From contig NW_026944386.1 of assembly GCF_033439725.1 (NCBI RefSeq), forward strand, positions 2,852,001 to 2,916,000: a DNA stretch of 64,000 nt, written 5' to 3'. Shown in pieces: positions 1 to 10,546 of the stretch; positions within the stretch are counted from its first letter, which is position 1, and every line of letters starts with the position of its first letter. Both the position numbers and the translations under genes were made by a program. The stretch comes from Neurospora tetraspora (Eukaryota; Ascomycota; Sordariomycetes; Sordariales; Sordariaceae). The notes beneath the pieces were generated by a model that made no database searches, was not told the origin of the DNA, and saw only the letters and a program-made list of their open reading frames with translations.

Positions 1-969
1 AGTCCTAAGAAGAAGTTCTAACTACCGTTAAAAATATAGCCTTTATTACCGTTCTTAATATAATAACCTTCTACTATTAATAGAGAATTTATTCCTAAAG
101 CCGCTAGGCTTTTATTATTATAACTTTAAAAGTTAATATATTTATAATGGTATTATTATAGGATTTAACAATTCGAATGCCTACGTTCAACGCTAAATAG
201 ATTTACTATTTAATAGGACGGTCGGAATTAATTATTGTAACGATATCGTAATTACTTTTAAAATATTAGAAGAATACAAAGCGTATTTGAAATAAGTATT
301 AAAACGGTTGAAGGAATAGAATATTTTTATTAGGCCGTTAAAATCCTTTTACGTATTCCCTTTAATTGTAGTTTTTAGTTATATAGTAGATTTATTTAGC
401 CTAATAATTACGAAGGGGAAATTCGATGCTATTATTAAATTTAAGTTTCCTAAAATACTTAGAGATCTAGAGAATTTTTATTGGTTAAATTAATTATTAA
501 AGATACTACGTACTTAACTATAGTACTATTATCGACCTATTCTAACATAGAAAGATAGAGTTTTTAAAAGTCTATCGACGGAAATTATTAAAAGAATTAA
601 AAAATACGTTAATAACAATAATTAGAATTAATAAGTCCGCTTTATTAATATTAATACTAATATTAATACTTATAAGATTAGTAAGATTGAGTCTGTTAAA
701 ATTACTTCTTAAAAGCAAATATGGTCAGAAGGTATAGGCCGCGGCTATATTTTTCGGTCTCCTATTAAGAGAAGAGATCGTTGCCTTTGAAGCGGTCAAG
801 TAAGCGTTGTCTAATCTAATTAGATTTTATTATTTTAACCCCAACTAACTATTTTGCTTTAACTATAATATTTCCGTACGCAGAATCGACGTCGAAATTT
901 ATTATATCGAAAAAAACGTACTTAGGAAGATTTAGGACCCCGAAACTGGAAAAGTTATAAAATACCCGC

Positions 970-1248
970 TGTTATGGGGTTAGACTAGCCTAGGGATTAA
1001 GCTTGGCTATTGCTAAGCCGTATCCTACTTTATCGATAGGGTTCCTACCTTATTAATAGGGATGTGCGCCCTCTAGTTAGCTATACCCACATGTTTGCTT
1101 AGCCCGTGCCCTTTTGGCGCTTATACCTCAAAACTTTGTTTTGATTGCCTGCCTTCTATTAGTAGTTTTCTCTTTTTTTCCTTATTAAATATAGTATTTT
1201 AATTTTATACGATTATTCGCTATGCTTTACTCTCGTAGACCCGTTATA
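970..1248 (+). repeat. 5' LTR of the nested element
   Basis: This 279-bp copy aligns end to end with 2719-2997. Shared blocks include GATGTGCGCCCTCT and AGCCCGTGCCC, and both copies end in GACCCGTTA plus two or three bases. It is preceded by the CCCGC target duplication. Confidence 0.8.
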
Positions 1249-2718
1249 TTATATTTAACCCTTTTTTAAAATATTTTATACCTCGCCTATATATTAGAAG
1301 AGTCTCCTCTCTATATTACTTTCGCCTCTCTTAATAATACCGTCCTCCTTATCGTTCTTACTTCCCCTAGCGATAGTATCCTTTCCTCTATATCTTTCTT
1401 ATTACCGTTATTATTCTTTCGTAGGTACGCTAGAAAGAACTCCCTTTTATTACTTCGTTTCTTTCTGCGATAGATTCTTTATTTATCTCGCTCGATTTCT
1501 CTCACGTCGTTCTATTTCTTTCGTTCGCCTACAATTAATTCGGATTGTAATTACTGTTCGGACTCTTATCCCTTTCGATAAAAGTATTAATTCTTTTCTC
1601 TAAAAATGCCTTCAAAATAATTTAGTAGATAACCTTCCTTACTATTGAGCTACTAATATTTTAATTTAGGTTTTGAATGGATAAACTTTACGTAGATAGA
1701 CCCACTACCGGCGATATAGGTTTATCGCTTACCTTTCGCCCACTATTAAATATTTTTAATTTGAAAGTAATACTTTTCTTTTAGCCTTTACTTCCCCATT
1801 GGAAATATACTTCGGTTAAAGACGCCGACGATCCTAAGATATTAGCGTCGCCATTATAAGGAATTCTGAGCCTAACTTATAATAAAGGAGGAGGAGGAAG
1901 ATAGAAGTATAAATTTAATATTTGAATGAACGTAGTTTAGTATAGCCTGGTTGGGGGCTGAGGCGGTTACGATAGCAATAGTTAAGAGGAGGAGTTTTTA
2001 AATTGAGTAGTTGTTTTATTAATAAATAGGAACGCCTTAATAACGTTAGGGGTGAAGGAGTGCTATATATTTAAAAGGAGGGACCTTTACGGCTTACTAG
2101 GTATACTATTTGTTAGTTAGATGGGTAGTAAGATTATTATATAGTACCTTTCGCCGCCTAATTATATTATTAGTAGTGTTTATTATAAAACGTAATTGTA
2201 GGAGGGTAGTAAATATTATATTTTGTAGGTATAAGGATTATTAAACTACTTTTATAGCGATGAGAGTGAAGTTCTTATTAGTAAGGGAAGTAGAGCGATA
2301 CGAAGTATTGGGTGATGGCCTTGATTTAATTATCTTTATTACAGATTATTAATATAATACGGTAAAAGAGGTTCTTTGATAGGTAAGGTCTAGAAATATC
2401 CCTTGATTTAGTTTTAGTGCTAGGGCTTTTAGCGTAGCTTTATAAGGGTGGTACTTAGGCGTAAATATTATTAACCCGGGTAGTTTTTAGGCAAGTAGTT
2501 GTGTAGCATTTGTTTAGGGGCTTAGTATAGATATTTTTCTTAGTATTGTTGATTCTTCCCTATTTAGATAGGTATTTGGTTGGGAGCGGTTAATATTAAA
2601 TTTCGTTATTTTCGTATAAATAGTTACTTTATGCTTTGTACGGTAGATTGCTCTTTTTAAAGAGGAGTAGAGTAAGGTTTCTAAGGGGTAGCAGGGCCTC
2701 TAGGGAGGAGTAAGGGGG

Positions 2719-2997
2719 TAATATTATAGAGCTAGAACCTAGGAGTTAAATTTAGCTATTACTAAACTGTATCTTACTTTATTAATAGGGTTCTTATTTT
2801 ATTAATAAGAATGTGCGCCCTCTGGTTGGCTAGACCTATATGTTTGCCTAGCCCGTGCCCTCTTAGCGTTTGCACTTTAAAACCTTATTCTGATTGCCCG
2901 CCTTCTGCTAGCAGTCTTCTCTTTCTTTCTTTGTTAAATATAGTATTTCAACCTTACACAACTGCTCGCTGTGCCTTACTCTCGCAGACCCGTTACA
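2719..2997 (+). repeat. 3' LTR of the nested element
   Basis: Same length as the left copy, preceded by a purine tract and followed by CCCGC. Its outer (right) half keeps more G and C than its inner half. The left LTR shows the mirror pattern. Confidence 0.8.
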
Positions 2998-5080
2998 CCC
3001 GCTTAGAACGGTAATTTAACTAATCGTATTTCTCTCTCGAACCCTATACTAAGCCGAAAAACGATATTAGGCTATAGAAATGGAGGTTCTAAGCTTCGTT
3101 TAGGCGATTTCGAAGGCGAGATATTGGATTAACGTAACGAAAGCTAGAATCTACTATTTTATAAACTATTCCGCCGTCTTAAATATAATTAGATAAATAG
3201 ACATCGCTAATTCGACAGCGGCAAATACTTTGAATAAGAAACTAATTAAGGTAATAGAATTTATTAGCCTCTTTAATATATAAATTCTATATAAATTAGG
3301 CGTTTACTACGTTATCCCTAATGTATTTTTATGCTTTAATTCTGATAATAATAAAAACAATCCTTAGAAACCAAGTAGTTTAGACATATTACTAGACGAC
3401 GCTAACGAATATTAAGTATTAACCGGCGGCGTAAATGAAATACAAACAAATTAAACACGTATAAATTAGATATAATTACTTTTACTTAGGATTAAAGTAT
3501 TAAAGGACTTTATTAATAACGAATAGTTCGATAAAATATAGATTTCGATAGGCGTTACAGTCGTTACTATTGAAATAGGCTTCCGTTAATACTTAATATA
3601 AGGGTATTTCGAAGACCTACGTTAAAGAATAGTATATAAAATAATTTAATAGAACGAAACCTTAGGCCTTGAGAAAGCTGAACTTCCGTTTCAAATCCAA
3701 AACGGCCTTCTTTAGAAAGTCCAAAACGAATCTTTTAAGCTCGTAATCTCGAGAAATAGCCTCCACAATATCTTCGAGGCCCTATATAGTAGAAATTACC
3801 AAGGATATAATAGATTTATACCTTATTTATTCAACTTCTATATTAATAAGACCTCTAAAAGGCTAATGACGTTCCTAACGTCCTGCCCAAAATGCAAGAT
3901 TAATAATATTTAGAGATATAAGCTATATGGAAATTTATAATAATTATTAGAACTACTATACCTATACTTTTTTATTACTATAGACTTTATATTGAATCTA
4001 CTAATAACGCCGGAAGGTTACAACGTTTATTTCGTTATCGTTTATAAATATAATAAAGAAATTATTATTATTTTTAGAAAATTAACGTAGATTCCATAGT
4101 AATAGGGAAAAATACTAATTAAGACGCTCCTATTTCGGAATTGGAGATTACTACGTTAAATTCTTACCGATAGGGACCCGAAATTCGTATTAGTAATATA
4201 GAAAGGCATTTAGTAATACTTAAGAACTAAACTTCTATATAGTACCGCCTATAAATCTTCAATTAACAGATAATTAGAACGCCTAATTTAAATTATTAAA
4301 TCCGCTTTACGATATTATATTTAAAACTTAAAGAACGTAGGATAATAGTTAGAAATCTTATTAAAATTGGAATTTAAGTATAATAATTATAAGTCTTTAT
4401 TAATATAATAATCCCCGACTAAGATAGTATATAGATTTTAGTCCGCCAGTATTATTAAAGTCGTATTTAGTAGACTCCTAAATTAATTAGACTTACTAAT
4501 TTCTAAAATCGAGGCCTATAATATTCTATTCATTACTACGATAATAATAAAATACTACTTTAATAGAAAATATATTACAAAATTATTTACCGTAGGAGAA
4601 CGAATTTATTTACATTTATATAAAGGATATTCGATTCCGGAAGCCATAATTCTAGGAATAAAGCTAGGACTTCGCTACGTGGGACCCTTTAGAGTAACGG
4701 AAAGAATTAGACGTTCTACGTATAAACTAGACTTCCTTAATTATTAAAAGATTTACCCTATAATTAATTTGGATTATTTAGAATTAATTAGAAAGCTGGA
4801 CTTATATGGTAGATAATTGCTTGCGTTAACGCTTATTAGGGGAATCGATAGGCTATTAACAATTAAGGCGTAAAAAGAAAAAAAGTTAAGAATAAAGTAT
4901 TTAATGGAATATAATGATACGGGCTTAGAATTCAACGTTTAGTTACTTATAAAGTAAATCGAAGTAAATATTTTAGAAGTATAGTTATAGAAGAGCAAAA
5001 TAAGCCATCATTAACGAAATTTTATATATTTACTTTAGAAATAGCTCGCAAGAACATAGCGCTTTTAACGGGGGGTAGAT

Positions 5081-5242
5081 TGTTAAGCCGTTGGGCTAGG
5101 CACGTATAGGCCAGGCTAGGCAGGCACAAGCCAGACTCTAGGGAAGGAAGTACCCAGTACGGGAAGCACTGGGAGTACATGTATTTCCCCTCGAGTCGGC
5201 CAGGTTCCTAGCCGGACTTAGCTCGGATCATCAATCTACACA
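5081..5242 (+). repeat. Probable 3' LTR of the Gypsy-type element
   Basis: It starts TGTTAAGCCG right after a G-rich purine tract and is rich in GGCTAGGCA-like motifs. It ends near CTACACA at about 5242, but the right border is uncertain. It is clearly less AT-rich than the interior of the element, so the composition break falls close to its start. Confidence 0.5.
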
Positions 5243-8200
5243 CATTGCACGGCATGTCCACAACACCCTAACATGTACCCCGCGAGCTCCGATGCGCCTC
5301 TTCCGGTGCATGCCATGACAGTGCCTCGCCTTTTGCTTCTACATCTCTCGAGCATCTGACCCATATATGCACCCTGACTTCGTTGCCCGGAGATTCGGTG
5401 AGGGGGTATGATGCCGGAGGTACGGTGTGTCCCAGTCAGTAGGGTTCCCATGCCCAACCTCAGCGCAGTGCGAAGTGGTACACACTGGTCATGTCGATGT
5501 GACGATCCCAACTCTGGTTTCCCAGGTGTATCGCTGCTTTAACGCACGGTTGTATGCCTGGGTAACGAAGTTGACAGGAGCCCGGCGCCGAAAGGTGCAG
5601 TAGAGAGATCTGGATAAATCATAGCACCGACCCAGCGACCGAGCGAGTGGTGCTAGATATTCCGATGTTTCGGGTCACGAACCGGGATGACTGTGATGAA
5701 CATGGATCACAAAAGTCTCCATCTCTACGCCTCCGATTATGCCCCCCTGAAGTTGCCAGTGGCATGTCCAAGGACACGATACCCTATAGTCTTCATCCAT
5801 TCCCGGAGACGCCCCAACCTAAAGCAGAAGCGCGCGGCCGGTTGGTGAAACGGGCGACCGCTCCTCGAGCGCTCGTAAGCTGGGCGGCCCAAGCTCCGAC
5901 TCACAGCTACAGTGATCTGCATTGTGGAGCGTTGACCACCGTGCTGGTGAACGAACCTCATGGGAGCATCATCGACCATTTACAACTTGTACCTACGCTA
6001 TAGACTGTGAAGAAACAATACAAGTACTATTTTCATCATGTTTGGTCATCATCGCTGCTGCACACATTTCCTCCCAAGGCAGGTCCCAAGCTACCGAAGT
6101 GAATGTGTTATCGCGGAGTCGTTCCAAGCACCTGGATCTTCTTCTCAGAGGAGTTTGTGTCAAAACACCCACTGCTCGGAACTCAAGCTGTCCCACTTAT
6201 CTGGTTGGAGCCAGCACCTGCAATCAAAGGTAAACGCTCGGGGTTGATACTAAAAAAGTCCATATAATGCTGACACCGGGACATCTAGATGCTGACGCTC
6301 TGAGGAGTTCATAGCAATGGCATAGACAGTGGCGCCCCGGAGCGCTGGGACGGGAGGGTGGTGAGACGGCACTTACAGTATCCTCGGGTAAATCTCAGTT
6401 ACCACCTTGACGTAGCATCGTGAATGTTTGCATCCATGGTCTCCAGCTCCAGGTCCCCCCTTTCTTTTTCTGCCCGATCGCTTTCAAAAATGGAAAATAA
6501 AGCCCGAGTAGAATGGGGGTCGTATCGTCGTTGGCTCGTGTCTTGAAGACTTTTACGTTTTGAGGCTTCTTCATCGCTTCCACGACACTTCTGAATTTCT
6601 TCTTTGACGGCTAGCTTCGCTTGGCACATGGCCGTGTGACATGAGCACTGGCGAGGAAGACACGACGGAACATAACGGCCGAAGGTGTCGAGCCACAACA
6701 GGCACAGAAGCACCGAGCCAGGGCCAGTCTTCCCCCCTCCCCGGGCACACGTTCCCTGGCGAAAAGAAAAGCGCAAAATCCAGCCAAAATCCGGGACGAT
6801 GCTCCATCGAGCCCAGATTCCAAGAAGTGGAAGTGGAATGTCACCGTGGGCCCATGAATCAATCCATCATGGATGGGCGTGTTAGTGCCACTGGATCTCA
6901 GATGGATCTTGAATCTTGATATGGACCAGTCGAGGTCTTTGTTATCGAGATGTCTTGCGGCAATAATCATGCTGTTATGGCCGTTAGTGTCTCCTTCCTT
7001 GTCCTGAGAACTAACTGATTGCATCGATGGAGAAACAAACGTCGAGGCGATGGGGTCTTCGGGTCGCGGAAGTAGCTTCCTGGCACAGCGAATGGAGACC
7101 ACAAGGCACAAGCAATGGTTCGCGGATCAACATCCAGGAGTGACCAGGTCCACGCGAAGCCGGCAAAGGTCCACCTCGACGAGAAAAGCACCAATGGACG
7201 GCAGAACCTGAACCCCGGATCAAAAGCGGAGGGTGAGATGTCCAATGGGAGGCCATCACAGCCGTCCGAGCGCCCTCCCGCCCCGAGGATGTGAGGATTT
7301 GTTAAGGTTGTCGAGATGGTGGCGGAGAAACGGCACTAAGCCCAGCTGGGACAGACTCTCACTGAGACTCTCCACGGCTTATCATCTCGCTGGCTCGATT
7401 GGGCACTGTGTATCCCTTCAATTCACCTTGAGAGGGTTACACTCGAGTGCAAACCGTTAACAAACCGCCCGTCAAGGTGTCAGCTGTGTCCGGCCAGTCG
7501 GGAGCGCGCTGGCGGCCACTCGTCCGACTGTGTCGCTTGAGAGAGGGTGAGAGCAAGCGGCACCGGACAAGGGACAGATGACGGGACCAGGCCCAGAGAG
7601 GGCAAGAAGGGAGCTATGGCGGTCCACTGCTGATGCAACCTCTCCATGCATGGTCTAACCGTCTGTCACATTTTCCGTCCGCGCTCATTTCGCAGAGGCC
7701 CCCCTCTGGAGTCTGGAGTCTCTGGCCCTCTCTTCAGTGCCTTGGACCCTTGTCCTGGGTTTGCCCGTTTTTTGTTGTTTCCTCCCTTTTGGTCTCAAAA
7801 AGCGTTGCTGTTGATCTTTGTTGAGAGCGACACGAGTAACGACACCGGACGGGAGCTCAGGTCCAGCCCTCCAAACGCCCAGACACCTCACCCGCATTCC
7901 GTACTTACCTACCCAGGTCGTACGAGTAAGACGGTGACAGTGCTACGGTCCTGGCTGCAGTCGAGTGGTCGCCCCAAAGGCTTGGAACAATACGTGGACG
8001 TCCGTTCCAGAGAGGTTCGCCGAGTTTGCGGGCAAGCGACCAATAGCAGCAGTCCCAAGGCGGTCGCACTTCACACAGCTCATACCCGTCGCTCTGGTTT
8101 CTGGGATCTTTGGGTCCGTAGTCCAGTCCCATAGAGGTAGCGATAGCCCACCCACGGTCACCACCCCCATTCCATCCGCCATCCACCCCATCCAGTAACC

Positions 8201-8841
8201 CATTCGTCTGCTCTTCGTCCAGCCAATCCCTCAGCTCCCCCAGGCCCATCCCCCCACCACAATCCACTCCCAGGCCGTCCCTGTTTTGTTCTGTCGGTAG
8301 CGCTTCCACCTGCTCCTCTCGCTTCCCCGTCGTTCAATCCTCGTCCGCCCCGTCGTCTTTTGGTCGTCTTTACTTCCTTCCATCTTTTCTCAACACATTT
8401 CCGACCCAGAAGCGACGACGGTCTGCTCCAAAACCATCGACGTTTGCATCAAAAAATTGATTCCGACGTCAATCTGCCAGCAATTTTCTTTGCTTGGTTT
8501 CCTGCCGCAAGGTCACAGGGTGAGTGGCAACTGCACGTCTTGTGCATCGCATCAATCCAAGCGCTGTCATGGGACTCACTTGCTGCGGCCCGTCTCATCA
8601 TTCCCACGCGCAGCGCCCCAATAATTGCAGTCCAGTCTCTGCGTGTGGAAGATTCTGGTCGCATCAAATTCGCGAATAATGACGCTGATTATGGCAAGTT
8701 CTAGTTCAAGACCAAAGCCCCTCCCCGGCGATCTGGGCAGTAATCACCCATTATCAGCATTGTGGGATTGCAAAGTAGGATCATAAAAACGGAAATCGCT
8801 CAGGACCTCGGTGCTGCAAATTGGTTGTTGAGGTGGACAGT
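5243..8841. other. Gene-free stretch and probable 5' leader of veA
   Basis: No open frame here has a recognisable domain, and the frames present on both strands overlap one another. From about 8160 the plus strand becomes pyrimidine-rich (CCCCCACC, CTCCTCTCGC, CTTCCTTCC runs), a common pattern in filamentous-fungal promoters and leaders. A possible leader intron runs from a GTGAGT donor at 8520 to a CAG at 8838-8840, one base before the veA start codon. This intron is an inference. Confidence 0.5.
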
Positions 8842-10546
8842 ATGGGTGCTCAGGTTATCGCCGCTGCCTCCAACGGCCTCTCTCATGACGATGAGCCCGT
8901 AGCCAGTGTCAGGAGTCGCATAACTAGAAGCGGCCGAAAGCTATGGTATTCCCTGAGGGTCGTCCAAGAACCCCTGCGTGCGAGAGCGTGCGGTTCGGGC
9001 CCTAAATGTAAGTGCCAGAGTCAAGAGCCGGATCGCTGGCGGATCGTTAATACTTTTTTCAGCATCCGCCGACCGTCGCCCCGTGGACCCGCCTCCGGTC
9101 GTGGAGCTGCGCATCTTCGAGGGTGAATCTTTTGAGATGGCCCAGGAGAGGGATGTCACCTTCCAGTATAACGCCAACTTTTTCCTCTATGCCACGCTCG
9201 AGCACGCCCGTGTTATGGCCCAGGGTCGTCTCCAGACCCCTTCGGCCAACACACCGCCTGTGCTGACTGGCATGCCTGTCTCCGGCATGGCCTATCTTGA
9301 CCGACCCAAGTTGGCCGGCTACTTCTTGTTCCCGGATTTGTCTGTTCGCCACGAGGGTCGCTATAAACTGACATTCAACCTGTATGAGGAAACCAAGGAG
9401 GACAAGGATAAAGACCCCCAAGACCCCAAAGCCCCCCAGGACGGCTCACCAGGATCCTTCGACTTCCGAATGGATATCAAGTCCCATGACTTCGTCGTCT
9501 ACAGCGCCAAGAAGTTCCCCGGATTGACTGAGAGCACGCCTCTTAGTCGTACCGTCGCCGAGCAAGGATGCCGCGTTCGTATCAGGCGTGATGTGAGGAT
9601 GAGACGTCGCGATGGAAAAGGAAACGGTGGTGGTAACGACTATGAGAATGGCGAGGAGGAATATCGGAGGGCCAGGAGGACCGCCACACCCGACACTGCG
9701 AAGCAGGAAGCCTACCGACAAAGATCGACGAGCGGAAGCACCGAGAGGACGCCCTACTCCGCCATCAGTGATCCTCAACGCCGGCCTTCGATGGCTGACT
9801 ACCCCCCTCAATACGCCGCTCAGACACCGACATCCGGAGGCCATCTGGGATTTTTGGGAGGAAACACACATCACCAATATCCTGCTCAACCACCACCACA
9901 AAGCTTCGCCCAACCTCACTCGGTTCCCCCATCGCCCGTCTACCCCACGAGCCAAGGCGCACCTTATCAACACCAACCGTCCTCCTACCCTCCGCCACCA
10001 CCGCCCCATCAGTCGCTATACCAGTCCGAACACCAACCATCGCGGACCTATGCGCCCATCAACCCCGCTCCTCGTCACGACAGCATCCACCAAAGTACAA
10101 AGGCATACAGACTGCCGCCGCTCAGTAGTGTGGCCGTCCCTCCTCCTCCTACTCAGCCGCCTCACAGGTCCCTGCATGTGCCTCTACCTCCTCTGAAAGT
10201 CGATCACCTTCCCTCCGCCAGCCACAACCACCACCCAATGGTCAGCCCCAGCAACATGGCTGCTCCGCCTTACCCTCGTGCCTATTCCGTTAGCAACAGC
10301 GGCGGTCCCACAAGTTCTGGCGGCTACAACTACCTTCCGCCGCCTCCTCCTCCGCCTCCGCAGGTCGCTGGCTCGAAGCGTGCGCACGATCAGACGTTCA
10401 GGGCCGATCCCGAAATGAGGCGGTACCAGGATGGGGCGCGCGAGCGGGGGGAGACTTTGGACGACATCGAGCCGTTTCCCATTTTCAAGTATAGGCGTGC
10501 TGACGGCAGCGTTGAGTGCAAGCAGGCGGACATTGGCGGGTATTGA
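8842..10546 (+). CDS. veA: Velvet developmental regulator VeA/VE-1
   Basis: Two exons, 8842-9007 and 9063-10546, joined across a 55-bp intron (GTAAGT donor, TTTTTTCAG acceptor), give 549 aa. The join restores the velvet signature GPKSSADRRPVDPPPVVELR. The velvet domain covers about residues 24-238 and includes FQYNANFFLYATLE, YFLFPDLSVRHEGRY, FVVYSAKKFPGL and EQGCRVRIRRDVRMRRR. A long Pro/His/Ser-rich disordered tail follows, as in other VeA proteins. From the family: VeA enters the nucleus in the dark with VelB, binds LaeA, and coordinates sexual/asexual development and secondary metabolism. VosA and VelB are less likely because this domain is N-terminal with a long tail and matches VeA wording closely. 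The start is the first in-frame ATG; the open frame upstream offers only TTG. Confidence 0.93.
9008..9062 (+). other. veA intron
   Basis: GTAAGT donor after GGCCCTAAAT and TTTTTTCAG acceptor before CATCCGCC. Removing it joins K55 to the SSADRRP motif. The length of 55 bp is typical for such fungi. Confidence 0.9.

Larger units (their letters stand above)
970..2997 (+). mobile_element. Nested short LTR element, probably non-autonomous
   Basis: Two direct repeats of 279 bp (970-1248 and 2719-2997) start at TGTTA-like and end at GTTACA-like termini. They enclose only 1,470 bp, too little for a full gag-pol, so this looks like a TRIM-like or internally deleted element. A G-rich purine tract (GGAGGAGTAAGGGGG) directly precedes the right repeat, as a polypurine tract should. 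The 5-bp sequence CCCGC occurs immediately outside both ends (965-969 and 2998-3002) and fits a target-site duplication. The host is the Gypsy-type element around it, so this insertion is younger. It is RIP-degraded with many changes. The strand follows from the polypurine tract. Confidence 0.8.
1..5242 (+). mobile_element. RIP-degraded Ty3/Gypsy LTR retrotransposon (3' part), interrupted by a nested element
   Basis: Extremely AT-rich DNA with C depleted, the typical look of RIP. Conceptual translation on the plus strand shows Gypsy-like reverse transcriptase features in the first 0.5 kb, an RNase H-like segment around 3.0-3.2 kb and integrase-like features around 3.8-4.7 kb, in the order expected for Ty3/Gypsy. 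The 5' end lies outside the window. A purine run of G residues at about 5070-5076 (a likely polypurine tract) precedes a TGTTA start at 5081, taken as the 3' LTR. Positions 965-3002 are a later insertion that splits the RNase H region. The element is a fossil with many breaks and no coding capacity. The family call rests on reading motifs by eye. Confidence 0.7.

Noticed and set aside
6399-7259. Cluster of overlapping open frames (up to 166 codons) on both strands
   Set aside because: All frames overlap, none has a domain, sensible start context or splice signals joining them; typical of GC-balanced non-coding DNA.
7646-8309. Plus- and minus-strand frames of 134-162 codons
   Set aside because: They come from C/T-rich promoter or leader DNA upstream of veA; the composition is biased and no family is recognised.
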